In this document: positions 34,144 through 43,265 of the stretch, in pieces
How the letters are laid out: each line of letters opens with the position of its first letter
Position numbering within the stretch: the first letter of the stretch is position 1
Assembly (NCBI RefSeq): GCF_014836985.1
Contig: NZ_JACSPU010000001.1
Coordinates: 1,082,833-1,146,832 of the forward strand
Source of the DNA: Planococcus wigleyi
GTDB taxonomy: Bacteria > Bacillota > Bacilli > Bacillales_A > Planococcaceae
Direction of reading: 5' to 3'
Length of the DNA stretch: 64,000 nt
Translations under genes and position numbers: made by a program
Notes under the pieces: model-generated
Seen by the model: only the letters and a program-made list of their open reading frames with translations
Database searches by the model: none
What the model was told of the DNA's origin: nothing

Positions 34144-34521
34144 TTTGTATTTTTTGAAATAAATGTTAATCTGCTGCTGATTATTATACGGTGAAAAAGA
34201 AAGAAGGTTTCAATAATTTTGGGATTACTTATATAGGAATAGAAAATGGGGTTCTTGTAAAGTAATTCCCGATTTAATCGGAGCAAACTTCACAATATAG
34301 GATCAGCAGAAGCAGTAAAGTATTTATTTTATTCTGATAATAGAGAATCTTTTATTGGATATATGTGGTAAAGTAAGAAGGCGACAGCTGACAATGAAAT
34401 GGTAAATTAAAACTGATTAAGGCTGTAAAGTTGAATGTAATTTGATGTGAATGATATTACTTTCAATTTTCTCAATAGAAACTAGTAGAAGATTTAATAT
34501 AGTAAGGAGAGGAACTTCACG
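34144..34521. other. Spacer between divergent genes
   Basis: AT-rich, with short purine tracts and no open frame. Promoters for both flanking genes must lie here, but none matches consensus well enough to place. Confidence 0.35.
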
Positions 34522-35175
34522 ATGATACAAAGTAAACTCGCACTCATTGGTTCATTTGTTATTTTATGTATCTGCATGTCTTTGTATTTTCCATTTCCGA
34601 ATAATGTCATGTTGAATGCTCGTACTACGTTTATGTCGTTTCCAATTCGTGACCAAGCTGGATATATTCCACTTGGGATAATGGGGGCCATTTTGTTTAT
34701 AATCGCTTTAATTTTGTTGTTCAAGGGATTAAAGAAATATCACTTCCGAACAATACTAGTTGTGTTGCTCATATATGCATTTTTGCCGAAACTTTTAATT
34801 ACGGCTTACCAAGAAACAGTTGCAAGCGGGATTACAGCAATATCATACGATAGCAATGGCAAGTGCAATTTTGAGTCGGTGGGGCAAAAGATAGCGAATG
34901 GGGAATGTGAGCTTGTATTGCATAATCGAAGTAATGAAGCTGTGTCATTTGAATTGGAATTTATCGATTCATTTTTTATTGAAGACGGTGTACGAATGGA
35001 GTCTCTAATGAATTTAGCGGGTCCGTATAGTATTACAATAGAAGCAAATCGCAAAGAGCCTATTCGATTCAAGGAGTTGCTCGACTTATCAGATGTGCCG
35101 AAACATATCGAATCTGGAGAATCATCCGGGATTCATTTTAAGTTGACTGACGGTGAGAAAACACGTACTTTGTAG
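34522..35175 (+). CDS. Hypothetical membrane protein with extracellular domain
   Basis: The 217-residue product has three N-terminal membrane helices (about residues 6-24, 48-68 and 75-95) and a soluble C-terminal half (about 100-217) rich in strands, for example CELVLHNRSNEAVSFELEFI and GPYSITIEANRKEPIRF. This resembles an immunoglobulin-like or FxLYD-type fold, but no family is assigned. AAGGAGAGG lies upstream of the ATG. Single gene with a bidirectional terminator after it. Confidence 0.6.
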   Translation: MIQSKLALIGSFVILCICMSLYFPFPNNVMLNARTTFMSFPIRDQAGYIPLGIMGAILFIIALILLFKGLKKYHFRTILVVLLIYAFLPKLLITAYQETVASGITAISYDSNGKCNFESVGQKIANGECELVLHNRSNEAVSFELEFIDSFFIEDGVRMESLMNLAGPYSITIEANRKEPIRFKELLDLSDVPKHIESGESSGIHFKLTDGEKTRTL

Positions 35176-35260
35176 CAGGCTATAAAAAGTTATAACCTGT
35201 TGAAATGGCCAAACTAGCGAGAAATTTATTTCAATGATTCCGTAAATAAAATTCACCCTA

Positions 35261-35299
35261 AAAAGCAGCAGCCCTTTATCCATGAGGGCTGCTGCTTTT
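35261..35299. terminator. Bidirectional terminator
   Basis: A perfect 15-base stem (35261-35275 with 35285-35299; arms of the form AAAAGCAGCAGCCCT) lies between convergent genes. Confidence 0.9.
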
Positions 35300-35306
35300 C
35301 ATTGCA

Positions 35307-36062
35307 TCAATTTTCAACGAAATCAAAACAAAACGCTTCCAAACCGATTTCAGCGAGCACTTCCTGGCCGGCGGCTGTTGGATGGATGTCTTGCGGAAGG
35401 ACGTATTCCGCCTGATTATTCCCAAAAGCATGATATGCATCAGCCAACTCTACATCATGGAAAGAATTCGCTATTTCAGCGAAAGCAGCATTGATCTGCG
35501 GCAAGTATTGATCGGATACCTGGTGCAGCGGATCGGCCACTTGGAACGGGTTATAAATAGTGTACAGAACAATTGGTGCATCTGTCAGCGAGCGTATTTC
35601 GTGAATGCTTGCTGCAAGATTGTCAAAAGCATCACTGTTGGCGAGCTTTTGTTGAATGAGTGTTAGAAACAACTCGGAATTTCCGCCACTTTCAGCATTG
35701 GCGGCTCTTAAAATTTCCAGAAAATCGTTGCTTCCGATGTTCAAAGTGACGTAGTCAGCGTGATGGACGGCTTTTCGAAATTTCTTATTGCTATCCAAAG
35801 CAGTAAGCAAGTCGTCTGTCTGCCATCCCGGAACTCCTAAAATGCGCACCCGCAAATCTGCGTCATCGCCGATAAGATAGGGAAAGGCGACTTCGGCAGG
35901 ACGATCATTGGTTTCCCCAAGATTGTAGCCGAAAGGAATGGAATCTCCTAGAGCGACAAGAGACTCCTTGCCGTGACCATGATGGCTATCGGCTAAAGCT
36001 GTAGGGGTCCCAAGAGCCAAAGCGATTAAAGCAGCAACAAAAATTTTTATCATTTTACTCAT
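35307..36062 (-). CDS. Secreted SGNH/GDSL-family hydrolase
   Basis: The 251-residue protein has a signal peptide (about residues 1-25, ending TALADS) and SGNH blocks: LVALGDSIPFGYN near 35-48 (nucleophile serine), a glycine block near GVPGWQTDDL, NIGSNDFLE near 108 (asparagine) and PQDIHPTAAGQEVL near 225 (Asp-x-x-His). It hydrolyses esters outside the cell, possibly lipids or acylated polymers. AAAGGAGGTGCC precedes the ATG. A short histidine-rich patch (SHHGHG) follows the signal peptide and may bind metal. Confidence 0.9.
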   Translation of the reverse strand: MSKMIKIFVAALIALALGTPTALADSHHGHGKESLVALGDSIPFGYNLGETNDRPAEVAFPYLIGDDADLRVRILGVPGWQTDDLLTALDSNKKFRKAVHHADYVTLNIGSNDFLEILRAANAESGGNSELFLTLIQQKLANSDAFDNLAASIHEIRSLTDAPIVLYTIYNPFQVADPLHQVSDQYLPQINAAFAEIANSFHDVELADAYHAFGNNQAEYVLPQDIHPTAAGQEVLAEIGLEAFCFDFVEN

Positions 36063-36256
36063 AAGGCACCTCCTTTCTTGTTTTTTCGTTCATTATAAAC
36101 CCGGAAATCTGAATTGTCTGTATTTTTTAATAAAATTTTGTTGGAAAAGATGGAAATTTAAGCACTCACTTTGAATTGCTTTAAATAAGTCAACATAATA
36201 CTTGCAACTGATGGAATAGAGCTTTCTTGTAATTTAATCGTGAATAAGACCTTATA

Positions 36257-36273
36257 TTAGTACCTAATACTAA
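36257..36273 (+). promoter_or_regulatory. FapR operator of fabH
   Basis: TTAGTACCTAATACTAA is a 17-base near-palindrome matching the FapR site of Bacillales fatty-acid genes (TTAGTACCTnnTACTAA type). FapR represses fabH and other lipid genes unless malonyl-CoA is present. It lies 47 bases ahead of the fabH start. Confidence 0.8.
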
Positions 36274-36320
36274 TAGTTGATGTTAGAATGAGGCGAGGAC
36301 ATCATAAAGGGGCGATTTAA

Positions 36321-37304
36321 ATGAGTATTTCCAAAGCAAGAATTACAGCCATCGGATCATATGTACCTGAGAAGAGGTTGACGAATCACCGGTTAGAAGA
36401 ATTAGTGGAAACAAACGATGAATGGATTGTCCAACGGACTGGAATAAAGGAACGCCGAATTGCTGCTGATAATGAATTTACCAGTGATATCAGCATCAAA
36501 GCAGTTGAAAATTTAAAAGAACGTTATGGAAAATCGCTTGATGACGTCGATATGATTATTGTCTGCACCATGACTCCTGATTTTAAGACGCCGAGTGTGT
36601 CTGCTCTCGTGCAGGCAAAGCTGGGGATAAGAAATACCGGCGCCATCGACTTGAATGCAGCTTGCTCCGGATTTGCATACGGACTTCACATGGCCAACGG
36701 TTTGATCACGGCTGGACTGAACAAAAAGATTTTAGTGATTGGTGCAGAGACCTTCTCTAAGATCCTCGACTACAGCGATCGTTCGACTTGTATCTTATTT
36801 GGAGATGGCGGCGGGGCAGTGCTTGTGGAATTTGATGAAGAAAAGCCGAGCTTTATCGCTTCCCATATGGGAACAAACGGGGAACTGGCCAACAATCTCT
36901 ACTGTACGGATCTTTCCACCCAGATGTTTGGCAACGAATTGGCGGTAAATGGATTCGTGAATCAAAATGGACGCGAAGTCTACAAATGGGCAGTCAACAC
37001 CGTTCCTAAAGGGATGAACGCCTTGATGGAAAAAGCACAATTTGAGACAGAGCAAGTGGATTGGTTCGTGCCGCATAGCGCCAATCTCCGCATCATCGAG
37101 TCTATCTGCAGCAGAAATGGACTTCCGTTGGAACGGACGATTTACAGTCTGGAGTATTACGGCAACACTTCTGCAGCGTCAATTCCATTGTCTTTGGATA
37201 AAGGCTTGCAGGAAGGGAAGATCAAGCCAGATGATAAACTGCTGCTATACGGATTTGGCGGTGGTTTGACGCATGCTGGCATGCTGATCAACTGGTCGAT
37301 TTAA
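36321..37304 (+). CDS. fabH: 3-oxoacyl-ACP synthase III
   Basis: The 327-residue enzyme starts fatty acid synthesis by condensing an acyl-CoA primer with malonyl-ACP. It has the FabH triad: cysteine in DLNAACSGFAYGL near residue 113, histidine in VPHSANLRIIE near 253, and asparagine in YGNTSAASIPLSL near 283. NDEWIVQRTGIKERR near residue 33 is also typical. AAGGGGCGA precedes the ATG. A FapR operator upstream supports lipid-homeostasis control. As it stands alone rather than beside fabF, it is probably the second FabH (FabHB-like) of a Bacillales organism, which would favour branched primers (inference). Confidence 0.95.
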   Translation: MSISKARITAIGSYVPEKRLTNHRLEELVETNDEWIVQRTGIKERRIAADNEFTSDISIKAVENLKERYGKSLDDVDMIIVCTMTPDFKTPSVSALVQAKLGIRNTGAIDLNAACSGFAYGLHMANGLITAGLNKKILVIGAETFSKILDYSDRSTCILFGDGGGAVLVEFDEEKPSFIASHMGTNGELANNLYCTDLSTQMFGNELAVNGFVNQNGREVYKWAVNTVPKGMNALMEKAQFETEQVDWFVPHSANLRIIESICSRNGLPLERTIYSLEYYGNTSAASIPLSLDKGLQEGKIKPDDKLLLYGFGGGLTHAGMLINWSI

Positions 37305-37322
37305 GTTGAAGGGTTATTAATA

Positions 37323-37358
37323 AAACGTCATCTTTGAATTCAAAGGTGACGTTTTTAT
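37323..37358 (+). terminator. Terminator of fabH
   Basis: AAACGTCATCTTTGAATTC pairs with the complementary arm ending GTGACGTTT; five T follow. Confidence 0.85.
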
Positions 37359-37689
37359 TTTTTTCAAATAGAGCAGAGGTGTCAGGCACCCAAACAATTT
37401 TAGGCAATAAATTTTCTCAATTAATGCGAATTTTAGTTATCTCGAAGCTGAGGCATATAAATTGTATTTGCCGTTCTGGAACCGTAGAATTGGGTTTAGC
37501 ACCAAAGTTCCGCTGAAGTATTCAATGGTAGATTTCAACAACTCGAGCGGATGGCCGAAACGATGCACAGTTTGAAAATCTACGGATTATGTTTGCTTAT
37601 GGCTCTTTAGGGAAACAAAAGAGTAAACCGTAGGACTGATTTAATTCACTATCAATGATTGATAAATAAAGTAAAGAAGGTGCATAGAT
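37359..37689. other. Spacer with a REP-like 13-mer
   Basis: GGTGTCAGGCACC (37378-37390) is a near-palindrome of a type widely dispersed in Bacillales genomes. The rest has only short, broken open frames and AGAAGGTG just before the next gene. No gene is called. Confidence 0.4.
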
Positions 37690-38013
37690 ATGGGTACGAA
37701 TAAAACGATTCTAAAAACAAGTGATTGGGTAAAAGGCAAATCCCGCCACGACGAGCTGATTATCGGTTTCATCGATTCCATGAATGTCCTTAAGGAAGCA
37801 GTAAACGTTACAGTGGTGGAAAGCGACAACGAAGAAATGATCGGCTTGACCATTCCGATGTCGGTGCACCAAGTAGAAATTATTCCAGAATCCGATACCA
37901 AAGATGCCGCGCAATTGGGCTTCCTGATCGATTTAGCATTGGCTACTGACGACAAAGAGTGGTTCCAGGAACTCTCTGCACAATTAAATGCCAAAAAAGA
38001 AACAGTGAATTAA
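37690..38013 (+). CDS. IDEAL-domain protein
   Basis: The 107-residue protein ends in an IDEAL-type motif, LIDLALATDDKEWFQELSAQLN (residues about 78-99), the short C-terminal module found in YpiB, YozE and ComK-related proteins of Bacillales. The N-terminal two thirds are acidic with strands (EAVNVTVVESDNEEMIGLTI). IDEAL domains are thought to mediate protein-protein contacts. AAAGAAGGTG precedes the ATG. Function not known. Confidence 0.75.
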   Translation: MGTNKTILKTSDWVKGKSRHDELIIGFIDSMNVLKEAVNVTVVESDNEEMIGLTIPMSVHQVEIIPESDTKDAAQLGFLIDLALATDDKEWFQELSAQLNAKKETVN

Positions 38014-38037
38014 GATAAACTCAATGACATCAATAGG

Positions 38038-38098
38038 AATAGCACCTACTCCTCAAGGGTTCAAAAACCTGCAATTGTGGATTTAGGTGTTATTTTTT
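38038..38098 (+). terminator. Terminator after the IDEAL gene
   Basis: AATAGCACCTA pairs with TAGGTGTTATT (one G-T pair) across a long loop; six T follow. Confidence 0.65.
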
Positions 38099-38199
38099 AT
38101 TTGTCTTTTACTAGAAAGGAAACTTCTATCAATGAAAGATATTAGCTTTGAAACTTTATTGTCTACTATTTGTCTAATCGTCTATCAGGGGGTGGATTG

Positions 38200-38571
38200 A
38201 TGAAGGGATTATTACTATCGTTCATTTTTAGCATTCTATTTTTGGTCGGGTGTACATCAGAAAACATTAAAAAAGTGGATGTTCATGAAATGGAAAGCTT
38301 TTTAGTTACTAAAGAAGATTCGTTGGTTACATATACAGATTCTGAAGCGAACCGAACAATTGTGAAAGCGTTCAAAAAAGCCAAAAAAAAGCCAGGCATA
38401 GTCGATATGGCAGATCCAGAATATCAAGTCGATTTTGGAGAGAATTCCTATTATCTTTGGGTAGATGAAAGGCAAGGGACAATAATGGATCTCGATGACA
38501 CACATACCATCTATAGTCTTTCGGAAAAGTCGTCAAAAGCGGTCTATAAAATAATAGAGGAAGCCCGATAA
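38200..38571 (+). CDS. Putative lipoprotein
   Basis: The 123-residue product has a signal peptide with lipobox LFLVGC (cysteine near residue 18), so it is likely anchored outside the membrane. The mature part contains VHEMESFLVTKEDSLVTYTD, KKPGIVDMADPEYQVDFGE and LDDTHTIYSLSEKSSKAV, a pattern seen in small Bacillales lipoproteins of unknown role. GGGGGTGG precedes the ATG at 38200; an earlier in-frame start at 38170 would spoil the signal peptide. Confidence 0.8.
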   Translation: MKGLLLSFIFSILFLVGCTSENIKKVDVHEMESFLVTKEDSLVTYTDSEANRTIVKAFKKAKKKPGIVDMADPEYQVDFGENSYYLWVDERQGTIMDLDDTHTIYSLSEKSSKAVYKIIEEAR

Positions 38572-38663
38572 AACGATTAACGCTCTTACCTCATTATAGA
38601 AATTGTAACGGTGGGATTCGAACTTGTGCGGTTGATTAGCGTTATATTTTAGAGGTGATGGGT

Positions 38664-39026
38664 ATGGTGAAAAAGGTATGGATTGTTTTTGGAAGTTTTG
38701 CAGTCCTCATTGCATTGGCGGCATATGGTGTCCACTGGGCATTCTTTGATATTCAACGCGTGCCCGAAGGTGAGTATCTGACGGAATCAGTATCGCCTGA
38801 TGGCCGCTATACAGTGCGTGCGTATAAGACAAATGGCGGCGCTACAGTAGCCTATTCTATTAGAGGCGAATTGGTGTTTAACACTGAAGACAGCAAAACA
38901 AAGAACATATACTGGAATTACAAGGAAGACATAGCTGTGATAAATTGGATTGACGACGACACCGTGGACATTAATGGGCACCTCTTGGATGTTCCGGAAG
39001 AAAAGTTTGATTTTAGAAATGAATAA
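38664..39026 (+). CDS. DUF5412 family protein
   Basis: The 120-residue product has an N-terminal membrane helix (about residues 5-27) and a strand-rich domain: PEGEYLTESVSPDGRYTVRA, AYSIRGELVFN, NIYWNYKEDIAVINWIDDDT and INGHLLDVP. This is the DUF5412 pattern. The domain should face outwards. AGAGGTGATGGGT upstream favours the ATG at 38664 over the GTG at 38655. Role unknown. Confidence 0.75.
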   Translation: MVKKVWIVFGSFAVLIALAAYGVHWAFFDIQRVPEGEYLTESVSPDGRYTVRAYKTNGGATVAYSIRGELVFNTEDSKTKNIYWNYKEDIAVINWIDDDTVDINGHLLDVPEEKFDFRNE

Positions 39027-39389
39027 TAGCATGCCTTTAGCAATTTATAAGGACTTGCAAAAGACTATCAGCTCCGATTTAAAATTGAGGACTTTTAAAA
39101 TCCTTTTCATATTTCCTTTCACACTGAAAGCATTTTGTTATGCAAACAGAATGTTCCCTCGACTTATATTTGACCTGATCCGCCCGGCAATTTATAGTTG
39201 CTATATAAGGCAATAACTAGCAGATATCTTTAACACGCCTAATCAGCTATCTTAAGAAAATCAATTTATTGGAACGAAATAATATTTCTTAATACCAACT
39301 TAACAATAGCTTCACAAAACAACTCTATACTTATCGAGAGTCGTACATATCTACTGGAAATCATAATTATCATTCGAGGGGGAAATGAC
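39027..39389. other. Upstream region of the iron-type ABC operon, weak Fur-like half-site
   Basis: ATTATCA at 39366-39372 matches one half of the Fur consensus, but the other half is poor. GAGGGGGAAATGAC before 39390 is a strong ribosome site. No gene is seen in the remainder. Confidence 0.3.
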
Positions 39390-40418
39390 ATGAAAAAAAT
39401 CTTTTTTGGTTCAGCGATATTGTGCTCGGCCGCCTTATTAGCAGCATGCGGAAATGAAGAAGGTGGGACTACGACCGAACCTGCAGAAGGCGGAGCGGGC
39501 GTTTCCGGTACCTTGGATTTTTACACTTCACAGCCTGATGCGGATGCACAAGCATTAGTGGATGCTTTTAAAGAGCAGAATCCGGAAGTCGACATCAGCA
39601 TTTTCCGTTCCGGTACTGAAGAAGTTGTATCGAAAATACAGGCAGAAAACCAGGGCGGCAATATCCAGGCAGATGTGCTGCTGGTTGCCGATTCCGTGAC
39701 TTTCGAAAATTTTAAAGCAGAAGAGTTGCTGCTTGCTTATGAATCGCCTGAAGCGGAATCCATCGATGAAGCTTTTGTCGATCCGGATGGCATGTATGCA
39801 GGGACAAAAGTGATGGCGACCGGTTTGATCGTCAACACCAATGAAGTGACCGAACTTCCTGACAGCTGGAACGCGTTGACGGAGCCGGCAACGAAAGGGC
39901 AGGCAGTTATGCCGAGTCCACTATATTCAGGTGCAGCAGCCTATAACCTGGGCGTCATGACGCGACAGGACGGCCTGGGCTGGGAATATTACGAAGCGCT
40001 TCGTGCCAATGACATCACCATTACCCAAGGAAATGGAGCAGTATTGGAAAGCGTTGCCACTGGGGATCAGAATTACGGCATCATCGTAGATTATTTGGCG
40101 GCTCGCGCCAAAAATGAAGGATCTCCTGTAGAGTTGATTTACCCGTCAGAAGGCGTTCCGGTGATCACTGAGCCGGTGGGCATTATGGCAAACACGGAAA
40201 ACGAAGAAGCGTCCAAAGCGTTTGTTGATTTCATCCTTTCAGAAGAAGGGCAAACTTTGGCGTCTGAACAAGGCTATACGCCTATCCGCGAAGGCATCGA
40301 AGCGCCTGAAGGCTTGAAGACATTGGATGAAATGACCATCCTGGATGCCGAAGCGGTTGAACTATTGGAAACGCGTGATGAAGACAAAGCGAAATTCGGA
40401 GAGATTTTCGGCCAGTAA
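39390..40418 (+). CDS. fbpA: ABC transporter substrate-binding lipoprotein, Fe(III)-type
   Basis: The 342-residue protein is a lipoprotein (lipobox LLAAC, cysteine near residue 20) of the ferric-iron/AfuA-type binding family: TLDFYTSQPDADAQALVDAF near 44, FRSGTEEVVSKIQAE near 70, ADVLLVADSVTFE near 92 and EPVGIMANTENEEASKAFVDF near 265. Related proteins bind Fe(III) or 2-aminoethylphosphonate, so the substrate is inferred. It opens a three-gene operon with a fused permease and an ATPase. Confidence 0.8.
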   Translation: MKKIFFGSAILCSAALLAACGNEEGGTTTEPAEGGAGVSGTLDFYTSQPDADAQALVDAFKEQNPEVDISIFRSGTEEVVSKIQAENQGGNIQADVLLVADSVTFENFKAEELLLAYESPEAESIDEAFVDPDGMYAGTKVMATGLIVNTNEVTELPDSWNALTEPATKGQAVMPSPLYSGAAAYNLGVMTRQDGLGWEYYEALRANDITITQGNGAVLESVATGDQNYGIIVDYLAARAKNEGSPVELIYPSEGVPVITEPVGIMANTENEEASKAFVDFILSEEGQTLASEQGYTPIREGIEAPEGLKTLDEMTILDAEAVELLETRDEDKAKFGEIFGQ

Positions 40419-40454
40419 ACGACTGCGTGAATTTCGATGTGAGGAGTTACGGAT

Positions 40455-42194
40455 ATGACAGTGAAACAGCCAATGGTAGAAGAGAGAAAGAAGAGGGATT
40501 CCTCTTTTTCTCTCTTTTTTCAAAAAAAGAATTTGTATAAAATAATCGGCCTGTTGGCCATTTTCGTGTTTTTCCTATTGCCGGTGCTGCGGCTCGTCTG
40601 GCTGAGCTTTGTAGAAGACGGCTCAGTGACATGGCAATATTACACCGAAGTCTTAGGGGAGCCTGCAACCTGGAAAACGGTGCAGAACACGTTGATCATT
40701 GTAGCAGGCTCGACGGTTCTGGCTTTAGTGCTGGGGGTCTTGTTTTCCTGGATTGTAGCTTATGTCCAACTGAGTGGAAAAAGGGCGATGCAACTTTTTA
40801 TCTTCCTGCCTTTCATCATCCCTTCCTATATTACGACTCTTGCCTGGACACAATTTTTCAGCGCATCGGGTCCAGTGAATGCAGTTCTGTCGTGGCTGCC
40901 GGGAAGTTTGGAAGCCCCAAACCTATACAGCATCGGAGGGATCATCCTGCTCCTTGGGATTTCTCATTATCCGCTGGTGTATTTGTTTACGGTCAATGTG
41001 TTCCGGAAAATTCCGCGTGAACTAGAAGAGGCAGCTGCGACTAGCGGCTTGTCGAAAAAACGGGCGTTCCGCAAAGTGGTGCTTCCGCTGGCGCTGCCCG
41101 GAATTGCTAGCGGCGGACTCATCGCCTTTTTATCGAATTTGGATAACTTCGGGATTCCGGCGTTTCTCGGGACACCCGCCAATATTCGCGTCTTGAGCAC
41201 TTATATTTATGAACAAGTGGTCGGATTCGGGCCTTCGGCATTCTCGCGCGCCGCTGTGTTGTCTGTCATTCTTGGCGTTATCGCATTGCTCGGGACTGTC
41301 TTGCAGTGGTTCTTGCTGCGCCGCAGCCGCGTCAATGAGACAAACAGAAGCGATTCCACGCCGCGCATTTATTTATCGGCCGGCAAGCAAAAGCTGTTGG
41401 AAGCATCCTTATGGATTTTCCTGCTGGTGACGAGTCTGATGCCGCTGATTACAATGGGCGCATTGTCGCTGATTTCCGCTTATGGGGTTCCGTTCAATCT
41501 GGAGAATTTGTCCTTGCGAAATTATGAATATGTCTTTTTGACCGATTCCAAACCTTTATCGGCATTGACCAACAGCCTGCAGTTGGCCTTTTTCACGATG
41601 CTGATTTGTTTGGTGCTTGGTACTGCGATGGCGTATCTGCGCTTCAAGTACCCGGACTGGAGCACGAAAGCGGCAGAGCTGTTCATGACCATTCCGTTTG
41701 CGCTGCCAGGTACAGTGTTTGCCCTGTGCATGATCTTCATGTGGCTGGAGCCGGTGCCAGGTTGGAATCCGGGCATCTACGGCACGGTGTGGATTTTGTT
41801 CATCGCTTACGTTGCTCGGTTTTTTGTGCTTCAAGTTAGAGGAAGCTATACGGCATTCCTGCAGATCGATCCATCGATGGAAGAAGCTGCACGGACTTCA
41901 GGAGCTGCCGGCTGGGTAAAATGGCGACGGATTTTATTGCCATTGCTGTTTCCTGGCATTCTCAGCGGGGCGCTGCTCGTATTTTTGATGGCGCTCACGG
42001 AGTTGACGGTATCCAGTCTATTGTGGTCTTCCGGCTCCGAAACGATCGGCGTCGTAATTTTCGGATATGAACAGGCCGGTTATTCGACATACTCAACAGC
42101 CTTTTCGACCGTACTGGTGCTCGGCATACTGATGGGTGGCGCACTGTTTATGTCGGTTGGCAAATTATGGGATAGAAAGGTGCTGAAAAAATAA
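40455..42194 (+). CDS. fbpB: ABC transporter permease, duplicated Fe(III)-type
   Basis: The 579-residue protein has about twelve membrane helices and two copies of the BPD-transporter permease domain. Each has an EAA loop: RELEEAAATSGLSKKRAF near residue 190 and PSMEEAARTSGAAGWVKW near 470, which dock on the ATPase. The duplication is typical of FbpB-type iron permeases. GTGAGGAG precedes the ATG, 36 bases after the binding protein gene. Its stop codon is directly followed by the ATPase start. Confidence 0.9.
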   Translation: MTVKQPMVEERKKRDSSFSLFFQKKNLYKIIGLLAIFVFFLLPVLRLVWLSFVEDGSVTWQYYTEVLGEPATWKTVQNTLIIVAGSTVLALVLGVLFSWIVAYVQLSGKRAMQLFIFLPFIIPSYITTLAWTQFFSASGPVNAVLSWLPGSLEAPNLYSIGGIILLLGISHYPLVYLFTVNVFRKIPRELEEAAATSGLSKKRAFRKVVLPLALPGIASGGLIAFLSNLDNFGIPAFLGTPANIRVLSTYIYEQVVGFGPSAFSRAAVLSVILGVIALLGTVLQWFLLRRSRVNETNRSDSTPRIYLSAGKQKLLEASLWIFLLVTSLMPLITMGALSLISAYGVPFNLENLSLRNYEYVFLTDSKPLSALTNSLQLAFFTMLICLVLGTAMAYLRFKYPDWSTKAAELFMTIPFALPGTVFALCMIFMWLEPVPGWNPGIYGTVWILFIAYVARFFVLQVRGSYTAFLQIDPSMEEAARTSGAAGWVKWRRILLPLLFPGILSGALLVFLMALTELTVSSLLWSSGSETIGVVIFGYEQAGYSTYSTAFSTVLVLGILMGGALFMSVGKLWDRKVLKK

Positions 42195-43265
42195 ATGATC
42201 AAAGTGGATAATGTATCTAAAAATTATGGTTCATTCACCGCCTTGCATTCGATCGATCTTGAAATTGGAGATGGTGAATTTATTGCGGTGCTCGGGCCCT
42301 CGGGTTGCGGAAAAACGACTTTATTGAAGTTATTGGCAGGTTTTATGGGACCAACAGAAGGGACCATTTCCATGGACGACACCTTATTGGCATCGGCTAA
42401 GCGCGTCCTACCGCCCGAAAAACGCAACATCGGCATGGTATTCCAATCATTTGCTTTGTGGCCGCATATGACGGTCGCCGAGCACATCAAATTTCCGCTG
42501 AGCTACCACCCGAATAAAATCAAAGAAGGCAAAAAAGAGTTGCAGGAGCGCATCAATGAAGTACTGAAACTGGTCGGTCTGAATGCGATGGCTGACCGTT
42601 ACCCCTCAGAACTGTCAGGTGGCCAGAAGCAGCGCGTGGCACTCGCGCGGGCCATAGCGCCTTTGCCGAATCTATTGCTGATGGATGAACCGTTGAGTGC
42701 GCTTGACGTCGAGCTGCGGATGGAAATGCGCAAGGAAATTCAAAAGTTGCATAGGGAGACAAAAGCATCCATCGTCTTTGTCACACATGATCAAGGAGAA
42801 GCTTTAGCCATCGCTGACAAAATCGTTGTCATGAACCAGGGGCGGATTGAACAGATTGCGCCACCTGAAATTCTTTACACACGTCCGGAAACGGAATTTG
42901 TGGCCACTTTTGTCGGCAAATGCAACCTGGTGAAAGGTCAGTGGCAGAATGCAGGATTTGTTCCGGCCATCGATTCGAAAAATGTTTGGCCAGACCTTGG
43001 AGTGGCGGAGAGCTTTAAGGGAAATGGCATTTATCCGGTGCGCCCGGAGCAGTTCCAACTGACGGCAGCAGAACAAGATGGTGTGCAGGGGATCGTTTCT
43101 TTTGTCCAGTACCAAGGGCACGAAATCCATTATACGGTGGAAGTCGGTGAAGAAACCTGGACCATTCACGAATCGGTATTTGCATCACGTTTTCAGCCAG
43201 GAGATTTTGTCGGCATTTCGTTAAAGAATGCCCCGGTCCAGCAAAAATCTTTAATTACGCGCTGA
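42195..43265 (+). CDS. fbpC: ABC transporter ATP-binding protein, Fe(III)-type
   Basis: The 356-residue ATPase has Walker A GPSGCGKTT near residue 34, a Q-loop VFQSFALWP, ABC signature LSGGQKQRV near 135, Walker B LLLMDEPLSALD near 155, and an H-loop VFVTHDQGEA. A C-terminal TOBE-like domain (about 235-350) is typical of the iron/spermidine/putrescine subfamily. It starts directly after the permease stop, so the three genes form one operon. A decayed alcohol dehydrogenase fragment follows immediately. Confidence 0.9.
   Translation: MIKVDNVSKNYGSFTALHSIDLEIGDGEFIAVLGPSGCGKTTLLKLLAGFMGPTEGTISMDDTLLASAKRVLPPEKRNIGMVFQSFALWPHMTVAEHIKFPLSYHPNKIKEGKKELQERINEVLKLVGLNAMADRYPSELSGGQKQRVALARAIAPLPNLLLMDEPLSALDVELRMEMRKEIQKLHRETKASIVFVTHDQGEALAIADKIVVMNQGRIEQIAPPEILYTRPETEFVATFVGKCNLVKGQWQNAGFVPAIDSKNVWPDLGVAESFKGNGIYPVRPEQFQLTAAEQDGVQGIVSFVQYQGHEIHYTVEVGEETWTIHESVFASRFQPGDFVGISLKNAPVQQKSLITR

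Noticed and set aside
38605..38640. tRNA-like T-loop (GTTCGAATCCCACC on the minus strand)
   Set aside because: The bases flanking the loop do not pair as a T-stem, and no acceptor, D or anticodon arm is present.
38950..39216. An 88-codon frame after the DUF5412 gene
   Set aside because: It begins inside the DUF5412 gene in another frame and has no ribosome site.
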